Shown here: positions 17,417-24,531 of the stretch, one piece after another
Layout of the letters: each line of letters opens with the position of its first letter
Numbering within the stretch: position 1 is the first letter of the stretch
Assembly: GCA_027592785.1 (NCBI GenBank)
Contig: JAQCLD010000036.1
Coordinates: 1 to 37,188 of the forward strand
Source of the DNA: Acidobacteriota bacterium
GTDB lineage: Bacteria > Acidobacteriota > Terriglobia > Bryobacterales > UBA6623
Length of the DNA stretch: 37,188 nt
Direction of reading: 5' to 3'
Program-made: the position numbers and the translations under genes
Notes under the pieces: generated by a model
The model's input: only the letters and a program-made list of their open reading frames with translations
Databases searched by the model: none
What the model was told of the DNA's origin: nothing

Positions 17417-18169
17417 CTATAGAGTCTTGGCAGGATCGGCGAACAGCGATTCATCGACTTCATTGCTTACGACCGGGTCGCCCATGTTGATTTCGCTTCC
17501 GTCTGGGCGCTTGTGGGTAGCGGCGAGCTTGAGCCCGTTGGTCGTCGTATAGACCCAGTTCGAGGAACCTTGCTGATCGCTTTGCAGCTTGTATTCCCAA
17601 TGAACCATGAGGTGCGAAGCCTTGGAGACGAAGGCTGTGTAGACGTCGCCGGGGGTGAGTCCGACTTGCTCGAAGCTCAGTTCGACGACGTCGCAGGCTT
17701 CGCCGTCGACGGACTCTTCGCCGACGTACTTGAGGTTCACGCCGGGCTCCAACCACTTCCAGGGCATGGCCAGCCAATAAGTGTCGTTGATGTAGGCGCC
17801 GTAGGCCCTGTCGATCTGTTCTTGGGCCTGCTCGGCTGGGAGCTCTTGGCCATCGACGTAGACCTTGCCTTGCTTGGTGTTGACGTTGAACAGGGCGACG
17901 GAGCGAATGCCTTCGCCGTCGGTCGATTCAAAACGGTAGCGCCCCTCCCACTTGTCCCAAAGATGCGTGCGGGACACGCGCCACTCGCCGCCTTGGCCGA
18001 CTTGGAACTTAAAGCTGACGTAGCGTGTGTTGTTCCAGTTGTCCAAGCCGCCCATGGCCGCGTGCATTTCGTGGGCTACCTTCGTGGGACCTGCGTCGAC
18101 CGGCTGGTCAGCTCCGCAAGAAGTGAGGAGCGCGAAGGCGGCGAGCGCGCAAGCTGGGGTGATATTCAT
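17417..18169 (-). CDS. Putative lipoprotein, LolA-like fold
   Basis: The 250-residue protein begins with a lipoprotein signal whose lipobox LLTSC places the lipidated cysteine at residue 18. The mature part starts with a segment (HEMHAAMGGLDNWNNTRYVSF) shared by exported proteins in which a predicted helix precedes curved beta strands. Repeated strands such as VNLKYVGEESVDGEACDVVEL and the closing DESLFADPAK also resemble LolA/LppX-type lipid-binding clamshells. Binding of a lipid or hydrophobic ligand at the periplasmic face is an inference only. A GAAAG lies just before the ATG. It sits 65 bases downstream of the small membrane protein gene and 73 bases before pgk. Confidence 0.75.
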   Translation of the reverse strand: MNITPACALAAFALLTSCGADQPVDAGPTKVAHEMHAAMGGLDNWNNTRYVSFKFQVGQGGEWRVSRTHLWDKWEGRYRFESTDGEGIRSVALFNVNTKQGKVYVDGQELPAEQAQEQIDRAYGAYINDTYWLAMPWKWLEPGVNLKYVGEESVDGEACDVVELSFEQVGLTPGDVYTAFVSKASHLMVHWEYKLQSDQQGSSNWVYTTTNGLKLAATHKRPDGSEINMGDPVVSNEVDESLFADPAKTL

Positions 18170-18234
18170 CTTTCGACGTCTCCGGGGCGAACTTCCATTT
18201 TAGGGATCAATTGAACTGGAATGTGACTGGGAAG

Positions 18235-18516
18235 CTACGAGCGCTGTTTACGGAGGAATGCGTCGCGGCTGGCCGCGGACTCGAAGTAGTAGGTCGTTCC
18301 CTTGACGTCGGCCTTGATGGCGACGCGCTCATCGATGTAGCTGCCCGTCTGCGGATCTTTGACCAGGCGTCCGGCTGTGGAACCCGCTGAGGGGGCGGCT
18401 GGCGCGTCGGGCGGCGCCTTCATCGTCTTGCCAACCGCCTTGATGACGTCGCCCAAGAGCATACGCGCCAGGCAGATGGCAATCACGATCAGGATGAGGA
18501 TGACGATGACGCGCAT
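18235..18516 (-). CDS. Small membrane protein with cysteine-free YHS-like domain
   Basis: With ATG 18516 the product has 93 residues; an in-frame TTG at 18552 would add 12 residues but falls inside a hairpin. A single transmembrane helix (MRVIVILILIVIAICLARMLLG) is followed by a Pro/Ala linker. The C-terminal domain reads RLVKDPQTGSYIDERVAI, then TTYYFESAASRDAFLRKQ. This matches the layout of YHS-like/PP0621-type domains (a protein-carried metal-site fold), but the usual cysteines are missing. It may therefore be a structural relative that lost metal binding. The function is unknown. It is downstream of the TPR gene and upstream of the lipoprotein gene, in the same direction. Confidence 0.65.
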   Translation of the reverse strand: MRVIVILILIVIAICLARMLLGDVIKAVGKTMKAPPDAPAAPSAGSTAGRLVKDPQTGSYIDERVAIKADVKGTTYYFESAASRDAFLRKQRS

Positions 18517-18539
18517 AAACAGTTGACCGGAACGACGAA

Positions 18540-18593
18540 GGGCGTCGACCAATCGGCCGACGCCCGTGTCATTTCCTTCGCCGGGCCGGCGAA
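18540..18593 (-). terminator. Two hairpins just after the TPR gene stop
   Basis: On the minus strand the TAG (18599-18601) is followed by TTCGCCGG-C-CCGGCGAA (18577-18593). A second stem follows, GGGCGTCG/CGACGCCC (18558-18565 and 18540-18547, 10-base loop), then a weakly T-rich TTCGTCGTT. They may terminate or attenuate transcription before the small membrane protein gene. The T-run is poor. Confidence 0.4.
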
Positions 18594-18598
18594 CGTTA

Positions 18599-19717
18599 CT
18601 ACTTCTTGTTGGGGTTGGTGAACGACGTGTCGACAGCGGTTGTCAAAGTGGCGACCATGGCCTTGGCTGTCTCGGCGTCCGCGCCGTTGGGTTGCAGTTC
18701 GAGGTACTTCTGGAAAGCCTCCAAAGTGCCCTCGACGGGGATCATCGCCCCTTCGGGGCTGAAGGTGGCCTTGCCGACCAAGGACATCCCTAACTGGTAG
18801 TGGGCTCCAGCGTAGTCGGGCTGCGCTTCTGTTGCCTTGCGGAACGCATCGATCGCACCGTCAACGTCGCCGCTATTAGTCAGGATCGCGCCGACGTTGA
18901 AATAGTACTTGCCGGCGTTGGCCGGATCGGAGGCGGCGGCTCGCTGCAGCATGGCCATGCCTTCATCGCGCTGGCCGGCCTGAATCAGGGCCAGGCCGAA
19001 GTTGTTGGCATAGCCTGCCTCGGTAGGATTAAGCTCCATCGCCTTGGAGTAGGAGGCGGCGGCCTCACCCATGATGGCCGTGCGCTCGTCGCCGTTCTTA
19101 GTCATGGCCAGCTTGGACTGCGCTTCGGCGAGATTTCCCCAGATGGTGTGTTGCGTGTCGCTGAGCGCCGCGGCTTCTTTGAGGAAGGGGACGGCAGTCT
19201 CGTAGTCCTCAGCCTTGAGCGCGGTCATGCCATTGTTGAAGGCGCTGTTGAGAGCGGCGTTTTTCTCCAGTGCCTCTTGGCGCTCCTTTAGGGCAGCTTC
19301 GTAGGCCTCGCGCTCCTCGTCGGACATGCCGGCGAGCGCGTCCTCAGCCGGGGTGCCGCTGGCGGCGGACGCTTGTCTTTCCTTCAGGGCCTTGACGTCG
19401 AAGCTAACCGGGGTCGCATCGCCACCGCGGACACGGACGTCAGTGACTGACTCGATCGTTTCGTCCTTCAGCGTCAGGGTGACGCTGTAGACCCCATAAG
19501 GGAGGCCAGCATGCAGAAACTGACCATTCTTGTTCGTCTTGACTTTGTAGGAGCCCTTTTGGTCCGTGCGTTCGATCTCGATGACAGCGCCGTTGAGCGG
19601 CTTGCCGTCTTCGCCGACTGCCGTACCCTGGAGGCGCCCCACCTGGGCCCACGCTGGAGCTGCAAGAAGCGCTAGAAAGAGCGTAAAGATCAATGTCCTC
19701 AATAGGTTGTTCATCAT
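18599..19717 (-). CDS. Secreted protein: carboxypeptidase-regulatory-like domain plus TPR repeats
   Basis: The 372-residue protein has a strong ribosome site (GAGGAG, 7 bases before ATG 19717) and a signal peptide cleaved near AWA-Q (residue 24). Residues about 26-110 form a CarboxypepD-reg/Cna-B-like beta sandwich (RLQGTAVGEDGKPLNGAVIEIE, then GVYSVTLTL). A linker rich in Ala and Glu (about 110-160) leads to tetratricopeptide repeats (about 160-350), with AEAQSKLAMT, ALIQAGQRDEGMAMLQRAA and AIDAFRKATEAQPDYAGAHYQLG clearly visible. Such acidobacterial proteins are thought to scaffold complexes in the periplasm; no enzyme motif is present. It starts 16 bases after the queC stop, and its ribosome site lies next to that stop, suggesting coupling. 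Confidence 0.85.
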   Translation of the reverse strand: MMNNLLRTLIFTLFLALLAAPAWAQVGRLQGTAVGEDGKPLNGAVIEIERTDQKGSYKVKTNKNGQFLHAGLPYGVYSVTLTLKDETIESVTDVRVRGGDATPVSFDVKALKERQASAASGTPAEDALAGMSDEEREAYEAALKERQEALEKNAALNSAFNNGMTALKAEDYETAVPFLKEAAALSDTQHTIWGNLAEAQSKLAMTKNGDERTAIMGEAAASYSKAMELNPTEAGYANNFGLALIQAGQRDEGMAMLQRAAASDPANAGKYYFNVGAILTNSGDVDGAIDAFRKATEAQPDYAGAHYQLGMSLVGKATFSPEGAMIPVEGTLEAFQKYLELQPNGADAETAKAMVATLTTAVDTSFTNPNKK

Positions 19718-19733
19718 GGGTCAACTCCTCAGT

Positions 19734-20471
19734 TCACGAAAAGGATACAACATCTTTGGAGTCCGGGTCAGCCTCTCGAACGGACTCAAAACTGTATGGT
19801 GCGGGGTCAGGCGTGCCCGCGAGCTGAAAGGCACGCAGGCGCAGGGCGCAACTGTCGCATCGGCCGCAGGCGATCTCGCCCTGCCGGTAGCATGACCAGG
19901 ACAACTCCAAGGGCGCGCCCAAGCCCAATCCTTGGCGAATGATCTCCGCTTTGGACAGGCGAATTAGCGGCGTTTCGATGCTGATGGATGTCTCGGGGCG
20001 GGTACCGACTTCCGCGACGGTCTGGAAAGCTTGGTAGTACTCAGGACGGCAGTCGGGATAACCGGAACTGTCTTGCTCGACTGCCCCGACGAACACGCGC
20101 GATGCGCCGATGACCTCGGCCCAGGAGATCGCCGCTGACAGAAAGTGAGCATTTCGAAAGGGAACGTAGGTGGCCGGGATGGCTTCAAATCCTGCCGATT
20201 CGGGGTCGAAGTCAGGGACGGAAATTCGGCTGTCAGTGAGGGCGGAGCCGCCAATCGCGGCCATGTAGCGCTGATCGATGACTAACCTTTGCTCAATGCC
20301 CAGTTTGTCGGAGATCTGCTCGAACGCCTGGCGCTCGCGCGTCGCCGTGCGCTGACCGTAGTCGGAGTGCATCGCGGCAACTTCGAACTGCGAAGCCGCG
20401 ATGGCCGCAGTAACGCAGCTATCCATGCCGCCGCTCAACAAAACCACCACTTTCTCATTCTGGTGTGCCAC
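19734..20471 (-). CDS. queC: 7-cyano-7-deazaguanine synthase
   Basis: QueC converts 7-carboxy-7-deazaguanine to preQ0 using ATP and ammonia, on the queuosine pathway for tRNA modification. The 245 residues show the PP-loop SGGMDS (13-18) and the zinc site C194, C202, C205, C208 in the expected C-x7-C-x2-C-x2-C spacing. VPFRNAHFLSAA and the substrate loop FVGAVEQDSSGYPDCR complete it. The start is GTG 20471 with no clear ribosome site, and a nearby alternative start cannot be excluded. The tail after GTPDPAPY is about 20 residues longer than usual. No other queuosine gene is in the window. It heads the minus-strand eight-gene run, and a short leader-like ORF lies 110 bases upstream. Confidence 0.96.
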   Translation of the reverse strand: MAHQNEKVVVLLSGGMDSCVTAAIAASQFEVAAMHSDYGQRTATRERQAFEQISDKLGIEQRLVIDQRYMAAIGGSALTDSRISVPDFDPESAGFEAIPATYVPFRNAHFLSAAISWAEVIGASRVFVGAVEQDSSGYPDCRPEYYQAFQTVAEVGTRPETSISIETPLIRLSKAEIIRQGLGLGAPLELSWSCYRQGEIACGRCDSCALRLRAFQLAGTPDPAPYSFESVREADPDSKDVVSFS

Positions 20472-20580
20472 AGATTCATCATACCGTTTGCTTTCCGCGC
20501 TCTATATGACGAGCTGGAACGGCTGAAGGTTTCCCTGGTGGACGACGTCCTAAGAAGCAAGTTGCTCGCATCTAGGCGAT

Positions 20581-20616
20581 TTACGGCTTGCTCGTCGCGG
20601 CGTGGGGCGAGAACAT
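20581..20616 (-). CDS. Possible 11-residue leader ORF upstream of queC
   Basis: An ATG (20614-20616, read on the minus strand) is preceded by a near-ideal Shine-Dalgarno GGAGG at 7-base spacing. This is among the strongest in the window and much better than that of queC. It encodes MFSPHAATSKP and stops at TAA 20581-20583, 110 bases before queC. It also overlaps the start region of the divergent phosphoesterase. It could be a leader peptide or a coincidence. Confidence 0.25.
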   Translation of the reverse strand: MFSPHAATSKP

Positions 20617-21822
20617 AAGAACACCTCCGTGGAAGAAACGATCCCGTTAGCGCTGAAGGCGGCAACGCGAGCCGCCGAGCTGTTTCTGGTTGTCGCCCAG
20701 GTTCATTTCGCGGCGCTGCTCTACCGGTTCCTCAAGCGGCGAGGCGTGCGGGGAGCCGTGGTGTTGAGCGTCGCCGCCGGAGCGTGCGGACTTTTTCTAG
20801 TCTGCGTTTCTGAGTTGGTCACGCTGCACCTGGAATTGTACGAATTGTCACGGCGCATCCCGCCGATCTTCCATTTAGCTTCGGCGGTCCATGTGGCGGG
20901 CTCGTTTGGGGCCTATGCGGCGTATCTGGCATGGAGGCTGGCGGCGCGGATCTCCGGACCCGGAGATGCGACGCGAAGCGGAGGCGGATACTCACGACGC
21001 GACTTTTTGGACGGATCGGCCAAGACGGCCATGGTGCTGCCGTTCGTGGCAGGTGGCTATGGAACGTTTATCGGCCGCGATGATTTTGAAGTGCGCGAGA
21101 CGGAAATTCGCGTGAAAGGCTTGTCCGCCGATCTGGACGGTCTGCGAATCGTTCAGATCAGCGACATCCACTACGGACCCTATTTGGACCGCAAGGACCT
21201 TCGGCGCGTTGTCGGCATGGCCAATGAGCTGCGGCCGCAGATCGCGTTTCTTACCGGCGATTTCATCACACGCGAAGGGGATCCGCTGGAGGAGTGCCTC
21301 GATGAGGTCGCCAAGCTGAAGGCGGACTCCGGGCTGTGGGCTTGCTTAGGGAATCACGAAGAGTTCGCTCGATGTTCTGACCTAGCGGAAAGCTATGCCG
21401 CGGAGAAGGGCATTCAGGTGTTACGTCAGCGTGCTCAAGGACTGCGGTTTGGCGATAGCAAGATCAACCTGATCGGCGTGGACTACCAGCGGCAGTCCAG
21501 GGGTTATCTCACAGGCGTTGCGGATCTGGTTGACGCGTCGGCGTTTAACCTGTTGCTGTCGCACAATCCGGACGTGTTCCCGGCAGCGGCGGCGGCGGGC
21601 TGCGACCTGACGCTTTCTGGCCATACACACGGCGGACAGATCACGGTGGAGATCGTGGAGCAGACCCTGAATCCAGGCCGTTTCTTCACTCCGTTTGTCG
21701 TCGGAGAGTATCGCATTGGCGAGAAAGCAGCCTATGTGACTCGCGGAGTGGGAACTGTCAACATGCCCATGAGGATCGGGGCGATGCCGGAGATTGCGAC
21801 GCTAGTTCTTCGTTCAGCTTAG
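20602..21822 (+). CDS. Membrane-anchored YkuE-like metallophosphoesterase with internal twin-arginine motif
   Basis: The C-terminal domain is a calcineurin-like phosphoesterase with a di-metal site: DIH (D188, H190), LTGDF, GNHEE (N251, H252) and GHTHGGQ (340-346). It resembles the Tat-exported YkuE/YaeI branch. Unusually, about 130 residues precede the catalytic part, with three transmembrane helices (about 16-36, 50-73, 85-110). Then come SRRDFL (131-136) and a fourth hydrophobic segment. The loop after helix 1 is strongly positive (RFLKRRGVR), so the twin-arginine motif should face the cytoplasm and the catalytic domain the periplasm. The start is the GTG at 20602; a GTG at 20629 is equally possible, and neither has a good ribosome site. 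It is followed after 8 bases by a second phosphoesterase. The substrate is unknown. Confidence 0.88.
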   Translation: MGREHKNTSVEETIPLALKAATRAAELFLVVAQVHFAALLYRFLKRRGVRGAVVLSVAAGACGLFLVCVSELVTLHLELYELSRRIPPIFHLASAVHVAGSFGAYAAYLAWRLAARISGPGDATRSGGGYSRRDFLDGSAKTAMVLPFVAGGYGTFIGRDDFEVRETEIRVKGLSADLDGLRIVQISDIHYGPYLDRKDLRRVVGMANELRPQIAFLTGDFITREGDPLEECLDEVAKLKADSGLWACLGNHEEFARCSDLAESYAAEKGIQVLRQRAQGLRFGDSKINLIGVDYQRQSRGYLTGVADLVDASAFNLLLSHNPDVFPAAAAAGCDLTLSGHTHGGQITVEIVEQTLNPGRFFTPFVVGEYRIGEKAAYVTRGVGTVNMPMRIGAMPEIATLVLRSA

Positions 21823-21830
21823 GCCTGAGT

Positions 21831-22559
21831 ATGCGTTATCTGATTCTTAGTGATATCCATTCAAACCTCGAGGCGCTGGAAGCCGTACTAACCGACTCGG
21901 CAGGTCTTTATCAGCAGGTTGTTTGCCTCGGAGATATCGTTGGCTACGGCGCGAATCCCAACGAAGTAACGGCGTGGGTTCGCCAGAATTGCGAGGCGGT
22001 GATTCGCGGCAATCACGATCGGGCCTGCACGGGGATGTCCGATCTGCGGTTTTTCAATCCGGTTGCCAAGGCGGCGGCGGAATGGACTCGGACGAAACTG
22101 GAGCCGGATCACTTGATTTACCTCAGCGGATTGCCGAGGGGGCCTTTCGATGTCGCCGATTGCAGGCTCGTACATGGATCTCCGTTGGACGAAGACACGT
22201 ACGTCATTTCTATACCTGACGCCGAAGAGCAGTTACAAAGCCTAGAGCGGGGACTGATTTTCTTCGGGCACACGCATATTCAAGGTGGATTCGGGCGCCG
22301 CGGTTCCGGGGATGAGGTCGAAGGGCTATCCCCTTACGAGTTGGTGATTGCTGCCGAGGAAGACGCTCTGCTCGTTAACCCGGGCTCGGTGGGACAGCCG
22401 CGAGACAACGACTGGCACGCGGCCTATGCGATCTACGACGCCGGCACGCGGCAGATTGAATTTCGTCGTTGCCCCTACGATGTAGACGCCGCCCAAAGGA
22501 AGATCGTCGAAGCCGGTTTGCCGCTCGCGTTAGCTGAGCGGTTGGGCCTTGGGCTTTGA
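21831..22559 (+). CDS. Cytoplasmic metallophosphoesterase, YfcE/MJ0936-like family
   Basis: This 242-residue enzyme has no signal peptide or membrane helix. The di-metal motifs are SDIHSN (D8, H10), GDIVGYG (D35), GNHDRA (N61, H62) and LVHGSP, followed by GHTH and the family ending LVNPGSVGQPRD. The predicted substrates are phosphodiesters, phosphorylated small molecules or nucleotides; which is not determinable. It starts 8 bases after the stop of the membrane-anchored phosphoesterase, probably on the same mRNA. Its last 30 bases overlap the 3' end of the minus-strand GRPPK gene (22530-22808). No strong Shine-Dalgarno precedes ATG 21831. Confidence 0.9.
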   Translation: MRYLILSDIHSNLEALEAVLTDSAGLYQQVVCLGDIVGYGANPNEVTAWVRQNCEAVIRGNHDRACTGMSDLRFFNPVAKAAAEWTRTKLEPDHLIYLSGLPRGPFDVADCRLVHGSPLDEDTYVISIPDAEEQLQSLERGLIFFGHTHIQGGFGRRGSGDEVEGLSPYELVIAAEEDALLVNPGSVGQPRDNDWHAAYAIYDAGTRQIEFRRCPYDVDAAQRKIVEAGLPLALAERLGLGL

Positions 22560-22808
22560 CGATTTCTTCGCCGCGGGCCTGCCCTTCTTGTTGCGCGTTG
22601 CGGGCTGCGTTGCAGCCTCTTTGATAGCGGCAGCGGCCTGTCGCTCGACCGGCGAAGAACCGGTGTTGGTTCCCGAGAGCAGAGCCTGCAGAGCCTTCGG
22701 CGGCCGGCCTCTTCTGCGACCGGAGCTAAGAGCCTCGAGAGCCAGAATCAACCCGTCGATACGCTCTAAGTCGCGCCGAAGTTCGCTAATGATCGCTACA
22801 ACGTTCAC
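22530..22808 (-). CDS. Small acidobacterial-type protein with AT-hook-like GRPPK motif
   Basis: The GTG at 22808 (GGAG at 22815-22818) is chosen over the longer open frame from 22928 because the upstream residues are unconserved-looking. The 92-residue product begins with an amphipathic helix (SELRRDLERIDGLILALEAL) and then has the basic motif RRRGRPPK (31-38), which matches the AT-hook core RGRP. A lysine/alanine-rich tail with a second GRPAAK motif follows (KKGRPAAKKSSKPK). This architecture (helical dimerisation segment plus AT-hook) is frequent in acidobacterial genomes with no described function. It lies downstream of the PD-(D/E)xK gene on the same strand (97-base gap). Its end overlaps the phosphoesterase gene by 30 bases. 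DNA binding is inferred, not shown. Confidence 0.7.
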   Translation of the reverse strand: MNVVAIISELRRDLERIDGLILALEALSSGRRRGRPPKALQALLSGTNTGSSPVERQAAAAIKEAATQPATRNKKGRPAAKKSSKPKAQPLS

Positions 22809-22905
22809 GCGGTATGGCTCCGTCACGAGGCAAGGAGGAAGAGGCAGTAGGTCGTAAGATCGTAGTCTAGTTTCGCTGGCCTTGCGGCAATAAGCTTTCG
22901 TTTGT

Positions 22906-24447
22906 TTACACCGCAGCGGTATCCGCACGGAAGCAGTCGGGCCTGCCCCGATCGAGCTGGTGATACCGTTTCTTGACCGCCGTCCTCCAGCCGGCGTTGA
23001 GGCCGATGCGTTCTAACGGCACTTGTGCGCCGAAATAGCCTGTGATCAGTTCGGTTGTCGGATGAAACTCCAGCGCGGGAGCGATGAGAATGAGCCTCGG
23101 CGAGGCCTGCGAAACTGGGAGGTCTGGGAAGTAACTCGTTATCAGGTCGGGAGAGGTCCTGATGATGGCGTCTACGGCGACCCAATAGTCGAGGGCTTGG
23201 ATCGGCAATTGAAGGTTAGCGGTTGCTTTGACTTCGAGGATGGCCAGGCGTCCTGATTGATCCGCGGTGATGAGGTCGATGATGCCGCGATCCAAGCCGG
23301 CGGCCGCCTCGGACTGGCTGAAGAGCGGGGTCCCGCCAAGCGAGGGGTCTAGGTTCTGAATATCGCGGCGTATCCGCGATTCGAGCCAGCGCTCAGGATC
23401 GGCCCGATACAGAGGGTGATCCCGGTCGGCAGCGTTCGGGTTACGGAAAGAAGCCAATTGGTCAACCAGCTTCAGTACGTCGCCGAAGTTTTCCTGAGTG
23501 ACGACGGTTTGCGTTTGCAATCCGTAAACCATTTCACGCGCTCGGGCGGCGGCGAACTCTAACCCGAGTATGCGCAAGGACAGCGAGCCATTGGCCTGGG
23601 CGACCGTCGCCACCCAGGGACGCTGCTCCAGTTGCGCGAGCCAGTCTAGCAGGGGCGGTCCAAATGCGGCGGGTCGATAACGTGCGCGGAACAGAGTTCG
23701 CGTGTTGCCCGCGTTAGCCAGATCGATCTTCTGCACGTTGCCTCTGGGGTCATAGGCGTAGACTTCGTAGACGGCTAGTTGGAGATTGAGCCCGCGCAGG
23801 ATGCGGCAGGTGCGTTCTTGTCGGCCGAGAGGCAAGAAGATGCGCAGCCCGACGATGGGGCGGCGGGTTTCCATCTGACGCAAACTGTCGAGCCAAAGTA
23901 GTCCGGTGGTGATGGCGCAGTCGCAGGACTCGGCGCTCGACATGGGAGGCGCCGCCACTACCGCCCACGACAGCTGCCCTTCGTCCATACGGCAGCGAAC
24001 GTGCCTGCCGGAGAGACTGTGCTGAAGATCGCTATGTCCCGATAGCTTGCTCACCCGGGCTAGGGGAAACTCCCTGGCGATGAGCCGTTTGAGGAAGATT
24101 TGCGATGAGTGTCCGTCCGTGGACCCGGCGACGGAGGCTGCGGCTGAATCGATGATCGACAGGCGGATGTCGCGTTGGGCGAAGCGTTTGGCTCGCAGCT
24201 CGATTCTCGTCCGAGTGACCGAGGCGATGCTGGTCAAGCGCCGGATGACGGCGCCCTGCGGCCCCCAACTCTCGAGGATGACGCCGCTCGGGGTCGCTTC
24301 TATGCGCAGGCGGTCGCGCACGATTGCGAGGGCCTGGCGACCGTCTTCCACCAGGACGGGGCTCTTGGCCGCTTGAAGGAAACTCTCAAGCGCTTCTAGG
24401 ATCTGCTGCGGATCCTGAAGGGTCCGGCGATCCACGACCGGAGACAT
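22906..24447 (-). CDS. Unrecognised protein with C-terminal PD-(D/E)xK nuclease-like domain
   Basis: The 513-residue protein has no signal or membrane segment. The N-terminal 330 residues match no family I know; they are mixed alpha/beta with several Cys and His, none in a zinc pattern. The C-terminal part holds a typical PD-(D/E)xK nuclease core: a helix with E356 (ERWLESRIRRDI), D391 (GIIDLI), E405-V-K407 (LAILEVKA), and the following QALDYW. All catalytic positions are present, so an active endonuclease, or a nuclease-fold protein derived from one, is plausible. The length and architecture differ from NucS and RmuC. It may form a unit with the downstream GRPPK protein. No methyltransferase or helicase lies next to it, so restriction is not supported. 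The start at ATG 24447 has no clear ribosome site. Confidence 0.75.
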   Translation of the reverse strand: MSPVVDRRTLQDPQQILEALESFLQAAKSPVLVEDGRQALAIVRDRLRIEATPSGVILESWGPQGAVIRRLTSIASVTRTRIELRAKRFAQRDIRLSIIDSAAASVAGSTDGHSSQIFLKRLIAREFPLARVSKLSGHSDLQHSLSGRHVRCRMDEGQLSWAVVAAPPMSSAESCDCAITTGLLWLDSLRQMETRRPIVGLRIFLPLGRQERTCRILRGLNLQLAVYEVYAYDPRGNVQKIDLANAGNTRTLFRARYRPAAFGPPLLDWLAQLEQRPWVATVAQANGSLSLRILGLEFAAARAREMVYGLQTQTVVTQENFGDVLKLVDQLASFRNPNAADRDHPLYRADPERWLESRIRRDIQNLDPSLGGTPLFSQSEAAAGLDRGIIDLITADQSGRLAILEVKATANLQLPIQALDYWVAVDAIIRTSPDLITSYFPDLPVSQASPRLILIAPALEFHPTTELITGYFGAQVPLERIGLNAGWRTAVKKRYHQLDRGRPDCFRADTAAV

Positions 24448-24531
24448 GCAGACTAGTCGAGATCATACGAAACCGACGCGGTCCGCGTCTTGCTCGGTGT
24501 TCTGGGGGAGTGCGTTGTTACAATCAGCGCG

